Positions 1 through 8,086 of a stretch of 64,000 nucleotides of DNA are shown one piece after another. Made by a program: the position numbers and the translations under genes. Origin of the DNA: CALZKI01 sp045124055 (lineage in GTDB: Bacteria > Bacillota > Clostridia > Lachnospirales > Lachnospiraceae); the NCBI GenBank assembly GCA_045124055.1, contig JBGVKZ010000004.1, forward strand, positions 1 through 64,000, given 5' to 3'. Under the pieces are notes generated by a model. It was not told the DNA's origin. It worked only from the letters and a program-made list of their open reading frames with translations, and did no database searches. Position 1 is the first letter of the stretch. Every line of letters starts with the position of its first letter.

Positions 1-499
1 TTGGCAGCTCCGAAAATGAACCATCGCAGGTCACCACGATTCCAATGGTGGAATGATCCTGCATTACTTTTCTGGTGCCAATTTCCGCCGCCTTTACAAA
101 GGGAATCTTCTCCTCTGACCACGGCGTTTTCACAAATCTCGGTTGGTCATCTTCCATATGACCCGCTGCTCCGGAAACCATATATCCAACACAGTCTATC
201 AGACGCACCTTCAAATGCACATCTTCTGACAGTTCCAGTTCAAATGCTTCTTTTGGTAAAAATTTAGGTTCTGTCGTTGTAATTGTACGTCCGGAACCAC
301 TTTGAGGAAGTTCATCCAAAATCCGCTTTTTTTCCGGACTATCCGGCAAATTTGGAAGCACTAACAGATCCATCATTCTTTTTATCAAAGTGGATTTTCC
401 CGTCCTGACAGGACCGATGACTCCAATATAGATTTCTCCTCCTGTACGCATTTGAATATCTTTGTATAAGTCAAACTCTTTGTTTGCGACATTGTCCAT
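1..499 (-). CDS. spoIVA: Stage IV sporulation protein A, N-terminal part (runs off the window)
   Basis: SpoIVA is the mother-cell ATPase that polymerises on the forespore surface as the basement layer of the spore coat. Translating the minus strand from the ATG at 499 gives 166 residues up to the window edge. They begin MDNVANKEFDLYKDIQMRTG and carry a Walker A motif GPVRTGKS at residues 29-36, the arrangement typical of SpoIVA N-termini. The motif is followed by a conserved acidic and threonine-rich stretch and the VRLIDCVGYMV segment (Walker B/G3-like). The start is supported by GGAGG (507-511) seven bases upstream. That Shine-Dalgarno sits inside a terminator-like hairpin, described separately. 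The C-terminal two thirds lie outside the window. Identification is from recalled family sequence and is strong. Confidence 0.93.
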   Translation of the reverse strand, partial: MDNVANKEFDLYKDIQMRTGGEIYIGVIGPVRTGKSTLIKRMMDLLVLPNLPDSPEKKRILDELPQSGSGRTITTTEPKFLPKEAFELELSEDVHLKVRLIDCVGYMVSGAAGHMEDDQPRFVKTPWSEEKIPFVKAAEIGTRKVMQDHSTIGIVVTCDGSFSELP

Positions 500-549
500 A
501 AAAAAACCTCCGACTCATAAAATTGTTTTTACAATCTATGAATCAGAGG
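500..549 (-). terminator. Terminator-like hairpin that contains the spoIVA Shine-Dalgarno
   Basis: Bases 507-549 fold into an imperfect stem whose inner part is TTGT/ACAA around a four-base loop. On the minus strand the 3' arm ends in GGAGG and is followed at once by seven T residues (500-506) and the spoIVA ATG. It therefore looks like an intrinsic terminator for the DUF3048 gene upstream. Its 3' arm is at the same time the spoIVA ribosome binding site. Confidence 0.7.
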
Positions 550-562
550 TTCTAATTATGAC

Positions 563-1681
563 TTATTCAATTACGAGTTCTTCCCAACGCTGGTCAGCCA
601 CGAATGCAACATATGTTTTACCTGTGTTGATCTTAATTTCATTACCTAAACCGTCATAGTAACGTGTAGGGTTTGTATCACCAAGTTTAGACCATGTTAC
701 ATTGATTCTTTCACCATTTGTGATGTAGATTGCTTCCTGACCTTCACCGATACAGTTGAAGATTAAGTAACCATTTTCATCTAACTGGTTATAAGATACT
801 CTCTGGATGATTACGTTCTTAAATGCTAACTGTTTGTTACCATTCTGTGCATCTAAGTGTGGTCCGCCGTGTTCTGAGTAGTAATATAATCCATCTTCTG
901 CATTATATTTTAATTCAGACTGGTTGTTAGGGAATGGAAGATCGATAAATGTTGCAGATTTTGCAAACTGTGCATAGTCTTTATGTTCGCCTAAAACAAC
1001 TGGATTTGCTTCTGATGCAAACTGATAATGAGCACCTTCATAGTGTTCTGTGTACGTTGTCTGAATACCAAGTCTGTCAGCATATTTCTGAACTTCACCT
1101 GTTAAGATGTATTCTGTAAATTCACGTGGTTTGCCATTATCTACACGTCCGAAGTATCCGGAAATGTTATCAGATGCAGGTAATGCAAGATAATCATTGA
1201 TGTAGAAAGGACCACCGTCGTGACAGATGATTGCGTTCCATTCGTTTGCAAGAAGAATGTTTGTAGGACGCAGTGAACGCACACTACCAAACTGTTCAAT
1301 TGCACCCCAGTCTTTTACAAGACACATGAAACGTGTAATTTCTTTATTTGCAGTACTGTTCATTAATTCATAAACAACATCTGCCTGTGTTAAACCGAAG
1401 TGTGGTAAAGCACGTTTGTCATTGTCAACCATAACAGCGATTGGTCTCTGATCTTTTAATTCTTCAGAGATGATTTCGTTTGTTAATTCACTTCTGTAGA
1501 AGCCTTCCGGAACAACCACTTCTTCAACTTCTGGTTCTTCTTCGACAACTTCTTCTACAACTTCTGCTTCTTCTTCAAATTCAACAGTAACTTCTTCTGC
1601 TGGTTCTTCTTTTCCACCACAAGCTGTTAACGCTGCAACCATTGCTACAGAAGCAAGGAGCATTAATAATCTCTTTTTCAT
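563..1681 (-). CDS. DUF3048 (YerB-family) lipoprotein
   Basis: This is a predicted secreted lipoprotein of 372 residues. The N-terminus has basic residues, a hydrophobic core and a lipobox LTAC, giving lipidated Cys21. A Glu/Val-rich acidic tract follows (about residues 25-58), probably a flexible spacer. The rest matches the DUF3048 family (B. subtilis YerB), with the typical segment around RPIAVMVDNDKRALPHFGL near residue 80 and a conserved RSLRPTN near residue 135. The molecular function of the family is not established to my knowledge. AAAGGAAAAG lies just upstream of the ATG. It is 26 bases downstream of nfnB, so cotranscription is possible, and its terminator region overlaps the spoIVA start. 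Confidence 0.85.
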   Translation of the reverse strand: MKKRLLMLLASVAMVAALTACGGKEEPAEEVTVEFEEEAEVVEEVVEEEPEVEEVVVPEGFYRSELTNEIISEELKDQRPIAVMVDNDKRALPHFGLTQADVVYELMNSTANKEITRFMCLVKDWGAIEQFGSVRSLRPTNILLANEWNAIICHDGGPFYINDYLALPASDNISGYFGRVDNGKPREFTEYILTGEVQKYADRLGIQTTYTEHYEGAHYQFASEANPVVLGEHKDYAQFAKSATFIDLPFPNNQSELKYNAEDGLYYYSEHGGPHLDAQNGNKQLAFKNVIIQRVSYNQLDENGYLIFNCIGEGQEAIYITNGERINVTWSKLGDTNPTRYYDGLGNEIKINTGKTYVAFVADQRWEELVIE

Positions 1682-1707
1682 CAGTTTCTTTTCCTTTTTT
1701 TTAAGTA

Positions 1708-3096
1708 TTATTTGTTAGAAAGATATTCGTGGATACCTTTCGCAGCAGCTTTACCAGCACCCATTGCAAGGATTACAGTTGCTGCGCCTGTAACTGCGTC
1801 ACCACCTGCGTAAACACCTTCTTTAGATGTCGCGCCGAAATCTTCGCTTGCTACAATACACTGTCTCTTGTTGATTTCAAGTCCTTTTGTTGTGGATGAA
1901 ATCAATGGATTAGGAGATGTGCCAAGGGACATGATAACTGTATCAACTTCGATTTCAAATGCACTGCCTTCGATAACAACTGGACGACGTCTGCCTGAAG
2001 CATCTGGTTCGCCAAGTTCCATCTTCACACATTTGATGGCTTTTACCCAACCATTTTCGTCTGCAAGGATTTCAACAGGGTTTGTGAGAAGGTCAAAGAT
2101 AATACCTTCTTCTTTTGCATGATGAACTTCTTCCACTCGTGCCGGAAGTTCTTCTTCACTACGTCTGTAGATGATATGAACTTCTGCGCCAAGACGAAGA
2201 GCTGTTCTTGCAGCATCCATTGCTACGTTACCGCCGCCGACAACAGCTACTTTTGTGCCTGCTGCGATTGGTGTATCATAATTTTCATCAAATGCTTTCA
2301 TTAAGTTGTTACGTGTTAAGTATTCGTTTGCAGAGAACACACCGCTAGCCTGTTCTCCAGGAATACCCATGAATTTTGGAAGACCTGCTCCGGAACCGAT
2401 AAATACAGCATCAAAGCCTTCTTCTTCCATTAATTCATCAATTGTAACAGCTTTACCAACAACTACATTGGTTTCAATTTTAACCCCAAGGGCTTTTACG
2501 TTTTCGATTTCCGGCTGAACAACTCCGTCTTTTGGTAAACGGAATTCAGGGATACCGTAAACAAGTACACCACCTGCTTTGTGGAGTGCTTCAAAAATTG
2601 TAACATCGTAACCTAATTTTGCAAGGTCACCTGCACATGTAAGACCTGCTGGGCCAGAACCAATGACAGCAACTTTTTTGCCGTTCTTTTCTTCTGCTCC
2701 AACTGGTTTGATATTGTTTTCTCTCGCCCAGTCAGCTACGAATCTTTCCAGTTTACCGATAGAAACAGGATCACCCTTTTTACCACGGATACACTGACCT
2801 TCGCACTGGCTTTCCTGTGGACATACACGTCCGCAGATTGCAGGGAGGGCACTGGACTGTCCGATAATCTTATATGCTTCTTCGAACCATCCTTCTTTTA
2901 CTTTTGCGATAAATCCCGGGATATCGATTGATACAGGACATCCCTGAACACATTTTGCATTTTTACATCCAATACATCTCTGTGCTTCTTCTACTGCTTC
3001 ATCAGCATTATAGCCAAGACATACTTCATCAAAGTTTTTTGCACGAACCTGTGGGTCCTGTTCTCTAACAGGTACTCTCTTTAATACATCTGCCAT
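1708..3096 (-). CDS. nfnB: NADH-dependent ferredoxin:NADP+ oxidoreductase large subunit (NfnB / GltD-like)
   Basis: This is the 462-residue large subunit of the electron-bifurcating transhydrogenase NfnAB. The complex couples reversible NADPH oxidation to reduction of NAD+ and ferredoxin in the cytoplasm. Two cysteine clusters at 41/44/49/53 and 88/92/98/102 are the GltD-type ligands for two [4Fe-4S] clusters. A dinucleotide motif GSGPAG at about 146 binds FAD, and a second Rossmann motif VVGGGNVAMDAAR near 285 binds NADPH. The same fold occurs in the glutamate synthase small subunit and in sulfide dehydrogenase. NfnB is preferred because the gene is directly coupled to an NfnA-type partner (its ATG overlaps the nfnA stop codon as TAATG) and no glutamate synthase large subunit is nearby. 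Confidence 0.88.
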   Translation of the reverse strand: MADVLKRVPVREQDPQVRAKNFDEVCLGYNADEAVEEAQRCIGCKNAKCVQGCPVSIDIPGFIAKVKEGWFEEAYKIIGQSSALPAICGRVCPQESQCEGQCIRGKKGDPVSIGKLERFVADWARENNIKPVGAEEKNGKKVAVIGSGPAGLTCAGDLAKLGYDVTIFEALHKAGGVLVYGIPEFRLPKDGVVQPEIENVKALGVKIETNVVVGKAVTIDELMEEEGFDAVFIGSGAGLPKFMGIPGEQASGVFSANEYLTRNNLMKAFDENYDTPIAAGTKVAVVGGGNVAMDAARTALRLGAEVHIIYRRSEEELPARVEEVHHAKEEGIIFDLLTNPVEILADENGWVKAIKCVKMELGEPDASGRRRPVVIEGSAFEIEVDTVIMSLGTSPNPLISSTTKGLEINKRQCIVASEDFGATSKEGVYAGGDAVTGAATVILAMGAGKAAAKGIHEYLSNK

Positions 3097-3986
3097 TATT
3101 CGTCACCTCCACAGTGTCCACATCCGCCGTGATGTGTATCACCTTCCTGTAATTTTAACATTGCTCTGCCTTCCTGAGTTTTGTACATCTGCTGGCGTTT
3201 CATAGCCTGGTCAAAATCAACAAGGTGACCGTCAAATTCAGGTCCATCTACACATGCGAATTTTACTTCATCTCCAACTACAAGACGGCATGCGCCACAC
3301 ATACCTGTACCATCAACCATAATTGGATTTAAGCTGACGATTGTTGGAATATTTAATTCTTTTGTCATAAGACAAACAAATTTCATCATAATCATTGGTC
3401 CAATAGCAACACATACATCATAAGACTTGCCTTCTTTTTCAACTAAATCTTTAATAGTCTGTGTAACCATACCACTTCGACCATAAGAACCATCATCTGT
3501 TGTAACATATAAATTACCAGCAACAGCTTCCATTTCTTTTTCTAAGATTAATAAATCTTTATTTTTAGCACCCACGATAACATCAGCATCTACACCATTT
3601 TCGTGTAACCATTTTACCTGTGGATAAACAGGTGCTGTACCTACACCACCAGCAACAAAAAGAATCTTTTTATTCTTAAGTTCTGAAAGTTCTTCTTTTG
3701 TAAATTCAGAAGGACAACCAAGTGGTCCTACAAAATCGTGGAAAGAATCTCCAGCTTTTAAATTTGCCATCATTGTAGTTCCTGCCCCAATGGCCTGGAA
3801 TACAATCGTGATTGTTCCCTTTTCTCTATCGTAATCACAAATTGTAAGTGGAATACGTTCTCCATCTTCGTCCATTCTTACGATAACAAATTGTCCCGGC
3901 AAACATGATTTTGCCACTCTTTTTGCCTCAACTGACATCAAATAAATATTTGTAGTAAGTTCTCTGGCTTCTAAAATTTTGTACAT
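3096..3986 (-). CDS. nfnA: NfnA-type FAD/NAD-binding [2Fe-2S] subunit
   Basis: This is the small subunit of the NfnAB transhydrogenase, in the same family as PyrK and the ferredoxin-NADP reductase-like sulfide dehydrogenase subunit. It has an N-terminal FAD-binding beta-barrel with the RIPLTICDYD segment, a central NAD-binding Rossmann part (VAGGVGTAP), and a C-terminal iron-sulfur segment with DGTGMCGAC and a further Cys about 12 residues on. I chose the ATG at 3986 (MYKILEARE, 296 residues) because GGAGG precedes it by six bases. The longer frame opens only with a TTG at 4004. The last 15 residues form an unusual His/Cys/Gly-rich tail (THHGGCGHCGGDE). Confidence 0.88.
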   Translation of the reverse strand: MYKILEARELTTNIYLMSVEAKRVAKSCLPGQFVIVRMDEDGERIPLTICDYDREKGTITIVFQAIGAGTTMMANLKAGDSFHDFVGPLGCPSEFTKEELSELKNKKILFVAGGVGTAPVYPQVKWLHENGVDADVIVGAKNKDLLILEKEMEAVAGNLYVTTDDGSYGRSGMVTQTIKDLVEKEGKSYDVCVAIGPMIMMKFVCLMTKELNIPTIVSLNPIMVDGTGMCGACRLVVGDEVKFACVDGPEFDGHLVDFDQAMKRQQMYKTQEGRAMLKLQEGDTHHGGCGHCGGDE

Positions 3987-4046
3987 CTTACTCCTCCATT
4001 TCAAAAGGTATGCATTTGTTACATTTCCTCTTTTTATTATATAAAA

Positions 4047-5519
4047 TTATGCTTCATACAAGGTTAAAACATAATCCATATTCTCTGTAATTTCTGCTTT
4101 GTAAATCGTTCCGTCATAAACATTTACGGCAAACAGATTCCCCGTAGCATATTTTTCTGTCTCCGGTGATTGATGATATTCTGCAATGATATAAAACTCT
4201 CCCATTCCTTCTTCAGAAATTGCATACTGGTATTCATAGGAATTATTCCCATCAAAATTGCTACAAGTTCCCGAATAATCCAAAATAACATTGGCATTAA
4301 TCATTAGTGCATACACATCTCTTTGTGCATTGGTAAACTCATACTCAGTATTGAGTGTAAGGGTATAGTCTCTAGATACCACCTCACTTGGAAATCCCGA
4401 CTCATCATTATAACACACAAACTTAAATTGTGTCTTTCCAAGTGGCATTGGGATAGCTCCCGTATATTTTGTTGAACTTTTATCCGGTGTACTTCCATCA
4501 GTAGTATAATATACACTACAACCCTCTGAATAATCAATAGTAATCATCTCTGGTATAACATATTCTCCACTGTACACACTAACAGATGGAGGATATGGAG
4601 TCGTCCGATTTTCCACGTAAAAAGTCTTCGTAACCACTTCACTTTCTACTCCATAATCGTTAATAAAAATTGCATTGATTACATATTTGCCAACCTCTAA
4701 AAAAATAGGGCTTTCATATTTGGCACTTTCTGTGGTTGGTACACTGCCGTCTGTGGTGTAATAAATATTACCATTTTCAGTGGCACTCAGTTTCAAAGGA
4801 ATCGTCTCCACATAAGTACCTTCTGCATAACTAAATTTCACCGGTAAGGATAAATAATCCTGATACTTTGTCACTATAATACTTGACGGGCAAAAAATCA
4901 ATAAGTCATTGATTTTCCGATATTGTTTTGTATCAATGTATTTCTGAATTAGTTCATCATAGCAATACACAATTTCGCTTTCATCATACGCACCATAAGA
5001 TATACCATCTACTAAATATTTTTCAGCACTACTGTAATCCTCTAAAATCAAAGCACTCTGAAAACCTGCAATATAGGCATCAACGTAGCTTTCATCTAGC
5101 AAAACTGTTCGTTCCACATAAGTTAAACATTCACTGTAATTTTTCTTTTCATATGCCTCCATAGCTTTTCCATACTGATAGCCTGGTGATAAATAGCAAA
5201 TAAGTGCAATAATTCCTATAACAAAAAGGGCACAAAAAGAGACACAAAATGCTGAAAATATATAAAAAATCATTTTGTGTTCTTTTTTAAACTCCTTTAT
5301 TCGATAAAATAAGCTCTCATGCTTCTCTTTTTCTTCTCTTGCCTTATCCGCTTCTTCTTTAGAAGCAATATCCACTTCTTTTTGGATATCTTTTAAAGAG
5401 CTTAAAATACTTCCTTCAACTTCCGGTTCAAAATTTGGAACCATCTGAATTTCATATCCGCAATATTCACAGTATAAATATCCATCTTTTAGTTCCTTAT
5501 TACAATTAGGACATTGCAT
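4047..5519 (-). CDS. Zinc-ribbon membrane protein with TPR-like and two CHB_HEX_C-like domains
   Basis: The function of this 490-residue protein is not known. Residues 1-20 form a zinc ribbon with Cys at 3, 6, 17 and 20. A charged linker leads to a single membrane helix at about 83-110. TPR-like helical repeats follow (YGKAMEAYEKKNYSECL onward, about 115-210). Two beta-sandwich repeats with the signature YYTTDGS.P...S.KY.....(I/L) then resemble the chitobiase/hexosaminidase C-terminal domain (about 230-390). The C-terminal 90 residues are unassigned. The topology suggests a cytoplasmic zinc ribbon and an extracytoplasmic repeat region. It lies 17 bases downstream of folD and 60 bases upstream of nfnA, and neither neighbour explains it. 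Confidence 0.75.
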   Translation of the reverse strand: MQCPNCNKELKDGYLYCEYCGYEIQMVPNFEPEVEGSILSSLKDIQKEVDIASKEEADKAREEKEKHESLFYRIKEFKKEHKMIFYIFSAFCVSFCALFVIGIIALICYLSPGYQYGKAMEAYEKKNYSECLTYVERTVLLDESYVDAYIAGFQSALILEDYSSAEKYLVDGISYGAYDESEIVYCYDELIQKYIDTKQYRKINDLLIFCPSSIIVTKYQDYLSLPVKFSYAEGTYVETIPLKLSATENGNIYYTTDGSVPTTESAKYESPIFLEVGKYVINAIFINDYGVESEVVTKTFYVENRTTPYPPSVSVYSGEYVIPEMITIDYSEGCSVYYTTDGSTPDKSSTKYTGAIPMPLGKTQFKFVCYNDESGFPSEVVSRDYTLTLNTEYEFTNAQRDVYALMINANVILDYSGTCSNFDGNNSYEYQYAISEEGMGEFYIIAEYHQSPETEKYATGNLFAVNVYDGTIYKAEITENMDYVLTLYEA

Positions 5520-5537
5520 TTAAAAAGCTCCTATATA

Positions 5538-6386
5538 CTATCCATTTATTTCCACTGAATCTACACAGTTTTTCATTAACATCGCAATAGTCATTGGGCC
5601 AACTCCACCTGGAACAGGTGTAATGGCACTACATTTTGGTGCTACGGCATCAAAATCCACATCACCACATAATTTATTATTTTCATTACGATGAATTCCT
5701 ACGTCAATTACAACTGCACCTTCTTTGACATATTCTTCTGTAATAAATTTGGGTTTTCCCAGAGCAGCGATTAAAATATCCGCTTTTTTGCACACTTCTT
5801 TCAAATCTTTCGTTTTAGAATGGGTAATGGTTACTGTACCATTTTCTCTAAGCAATAAAAGAGACATTGGTTTTCCAACAATATTACTTCTACCTACTAC
5901 TACACATTCTTTTCCTGCAATATCGATATGATATCTTTTTAAAAGTTCAATAACGCCTGCTGGTGTGCAGGATAAAAAGCCCTTACGTCCTATGCAAAGA
6001 TTTCCAACACTCATTGGATGAAAACCATCTACATCTTTTGTTGGAGAAATCGCCATTAAAACTTTATCCTCAGAAATCGTTTTTGGCAATGGCAACTGGA
6101 CTAAAATACCACGAACTTTCTCATCGTTGTTCAATTTATCTATCAATTTCAAAAGTTCTTCTTCTGTGGTATCTTCCTCTAAATGATAAGAAAGAGACTC
6201 GATTCCTATGTATTCGCAAGCTTTTTTCTTGTTATTTACATAGACAGAAGAAGCTGGGTCACTACCTACCTGAATGACAGCAAGACAGATTTCTACTCCC
6301 TGCTCTTTATAACGTGCAACTTTTTCTCTACATTCATCTTTTATTTTTGTGGAAATCTTTTTTCCATCAATAATCACTGGTTCCAT
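5538..6386 (-). CDS. folD: Bifunctional methylenetetrahydrofolate dehydrogenase / methenyltetrahydrofolate cyclohydrolase
   Basis: FolD interconverts 5,10-methylene-, 5,10-methenyl- and 10-formyl-tetrahydrofolate in the cytoplasm. The 282-residue length is normal for the family. Visible motifs are the substrate-binding YVNNKKKACEYIGI (Tyr and Lys, about 50), GILVQLPLP (about 95), the NADP-binding GRSNIVGKPMSLLL (about 165) and the C-terminal PVPGGVGPMTIAML. It sits 15 bases after fhs, so the two one-carbon enzymes are probably cotranscribed and act in sequence. Confidence 0.96.
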   Translation of the reverse strand: MEPVIIDGKKISTKIKDECREKVARYKEQGVEICLAVIQVGSDPASSVYVNNKKKACEYIGIESLSYHLEEDTTEEELLKLIDKLNNDEKVRGILVQLPLPKTISEDKVLMAISPTKDVDGFHPMSVGNLCIGRKGFLSCTPAGVIELLKRYHIDIAGKECVVVGRSNIVGKPMSLLLLRENGTVTITHSKTKDLKEVCKKADILIAALGKPKFITEEYVKEGAVVIDVGIHRNENNKLCGDVDFDAVAPKCSAITPVPGGVGPMTIAMLMKNCVDSVEING

Positions 6387-6401
6387 TGTTTTCTCCTATC
6401 T

Positions 6402-8072
6402 TTAGAATAATCCTGTAATAACGCCATCGTCATTTACATCAATCTGGAATGCCACCGGGTTTTTCGGTAAACCAGGCATTGTCATAACTGTACCGGTTAA
6501 AACAACTACAAAACCCGCACCAGCTGAAACATAGACATCTCTGACACTGATTTCAAAATCACTTGGTCTACCAAGTTTCGTAGGGTCATCCGAAAATGAA
6601 TACTGATTTTTTGCCATACAAACAGGTAAATTACCAAACCCTAATTTTTCCAATTTTTCAATCTGTTTTTCAGCCGCGGCGGTATAGGTAACACCATTTG
6701 CACCATAAATTTCCGTGGCTACTGTATGAATCTTTTCTTTTAAAGAAGCATTGTCTTCATACAAAAGTTTAAAGTGGCTTTCTTTTTGTTCTAAAGTTTC
6801 TAAGACTTTCCGTGCCAATTCTACACCGCCTTTTCCACCTTCGCCCCAAACTTTTGATAAAGCAAATTCGCAATTTCGTTCCTCACAGAATTGTCTTACA
6901 AATTCGATTTCTTCTTCTGAATCTGTTACAAAGGCATTTAATGTAACCACTACCGGTACACCAAATTTTTGTAAATTTTCAATATGCTTTTCTAAGTTGA
7001 CAATACCTTTTTTCAAAGCTTCCAAATTTGGAGTATTCAAATTTTCTTTTTTTACATTGCCATTGTATTTTAAAGCACGAATGGTTGCTACTAAAACTAC
7101 ACAATCTGGTTCTAAGCCTGCCGCTCTACATTTAATATTAAAGAATTTTTCTGCACCAAGGTCTGCACCAAATCCAGCCTCTGTAATCACATAATCTGCC
7201 ATTTTTAATGCTGTCTTTGTTGCTCTAATAGAGTTACAACCATGGGCAATGTTAGCAAATGGTCCACCATGAACAATGGCTGGTGTATGTTCCAAAGTCT
7301 GAATCAGGTTTGGTTTTAAAGCATCTTTTAACAAAGCTGCCATAGCCCCTACTGCCTTTAAATCTTTGGCTGTAATCGGTTCTCCCTGATAGTTATAGGC
7401 AACTACCATTCTTCCAAGACGTTCTTTCAAATCGTCCATATCTTTTGCCAGACATAAAACTGCCATAATTTCGGAAGCAACTGTAATAACAAAATGGTCT
7501 TCTCTTACAACTCCATCGGCTTTTGCACCAAGTCCAACTACAACATTTCTAAGAACTCGGTCATTCATATCCAAACAACGCTTCCATACTATTTGTCTTG
7601 TATCAATATTCAATTCATTGCCCTGCTGAATATGATTATCAAGTAATGCTGCCAATAAGTTATTTGCAGAAGTAATTGCATGAAAATCACCTGTAAAATG
7701 AAGGTTCAAATCCTCCATAGGAACGACCTGGGCATATCCGCCGCCGGCAGCTCCTCCTTTGATACCAAAACATGGTCCAAGAGATGGCTCTCTTAGTGCA
7801 ATAACGGCTTTTTTTCCTAAAATACCAAAAGCCTGTCCTAAACCTACACTGGTAGTTGTCTTACCTTCTCCTGCCGGAGTTGGATTGATGGCAGTTACTA
7901 AAATCAGTTTTCCATCTTCATTTTTCTCTACTTTTTCAATAAATTCATCTGAAATTTTTGCTTTGTATTTTCCATACATTTCCAAATCATCCGCCGAAAT
8001 ATCTAATTTTTCAGCAATTTGGGTAATTGGTAATAATTCTGCTTCCTGTGCAATCTGAATGTCTGTTTTCAT
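6402..8072 (-). CDS. fhs: Formate--tetrahydrofolate ligase
   Basis: This enzyme makes 10-formyl-THF from formate, THF and ATP, supplying purine and formyl-Met-tRNA synthesis (and the Wood-Ljungdahl methyl branch where that exists). At 556 residues it is full length. The phosphate-binding loop PTPAGEGKTTTSVGLGQA is near residue 65. It is followed by EPSLGPCFGIKGGAAGGGYAQV, a hallmark of the family, and by TEAGFGADLGAEKFFNIKCR near 300. It is upstream of and tightly linked to folD. Nothing else in this window indicates acetogenesis. Confidence 0.97.
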   Translation of the reverse strand: MKTDIQIAQEAELLPITQIAEKLDISADDLEMYGKYKAKISDEFIEKVEKNEDGKLILVTAINPTPAGEGKTTTSVGLGQAFGILGKKAVIALREPSLGPCFGIKGGAAGGGYAQVVPMEDLNLHFTGDFHAITSANNLLAALLDNHIQQGNELNIDTRQIVWKRCLDMNDRVLRNVVVGLGAKADGVVREDHFVITVASEIMAVLCLAKDMDDLKERLGRMVVAYNYQGEPITAKDLKAVGAMAALLKDALKPNLIQTLEHTPAIVHGGPFANIAHGCNSIRATKTALKMADYVITEAGFGADLGAEKFFNIKCRAAGLEPDCVVLVATIRALKYNGNVKKENLNTPNLEALKKGIVNLEKHIENLQKFGVPVVVTLNAFVTDSEEEIEFVRQFCEERNCEFALSKVWGEGGKGGVELARKVLETLEQKESHFKLLYEDNASLKEKIHTVATEIYGANGVTYTAAAEKQIEKLEKLGFGNLPVCMAKNQYSFSDDPTKLGRPSDFEISVRDVYVSAGAGFVVVLTGTVMTMPGLPKNPVAFQIDVNDDGVITGLF

Positions 8073-8086
8073 TTTGAATCCTCACA

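Noticed and set aside
1500..1610. Tandem repeat in the DUF3048 gene
   Set aside because: The repetitive DNA encodes a Glu/Val-rich spacer with irregular units, ordinary for lipoprotein linkers.
3987..4004. Longer NfnA start at 4004
   Set aside because: The upstream codon is TTG without a ribosome site, and GGAGG is placed correctly for the ATG at 3986.
6751..7194. 147-codon plus-strand open frame opposite fhs
   Set aside because: It is a shadow of a highly conserved enzyme gene on the other strand.
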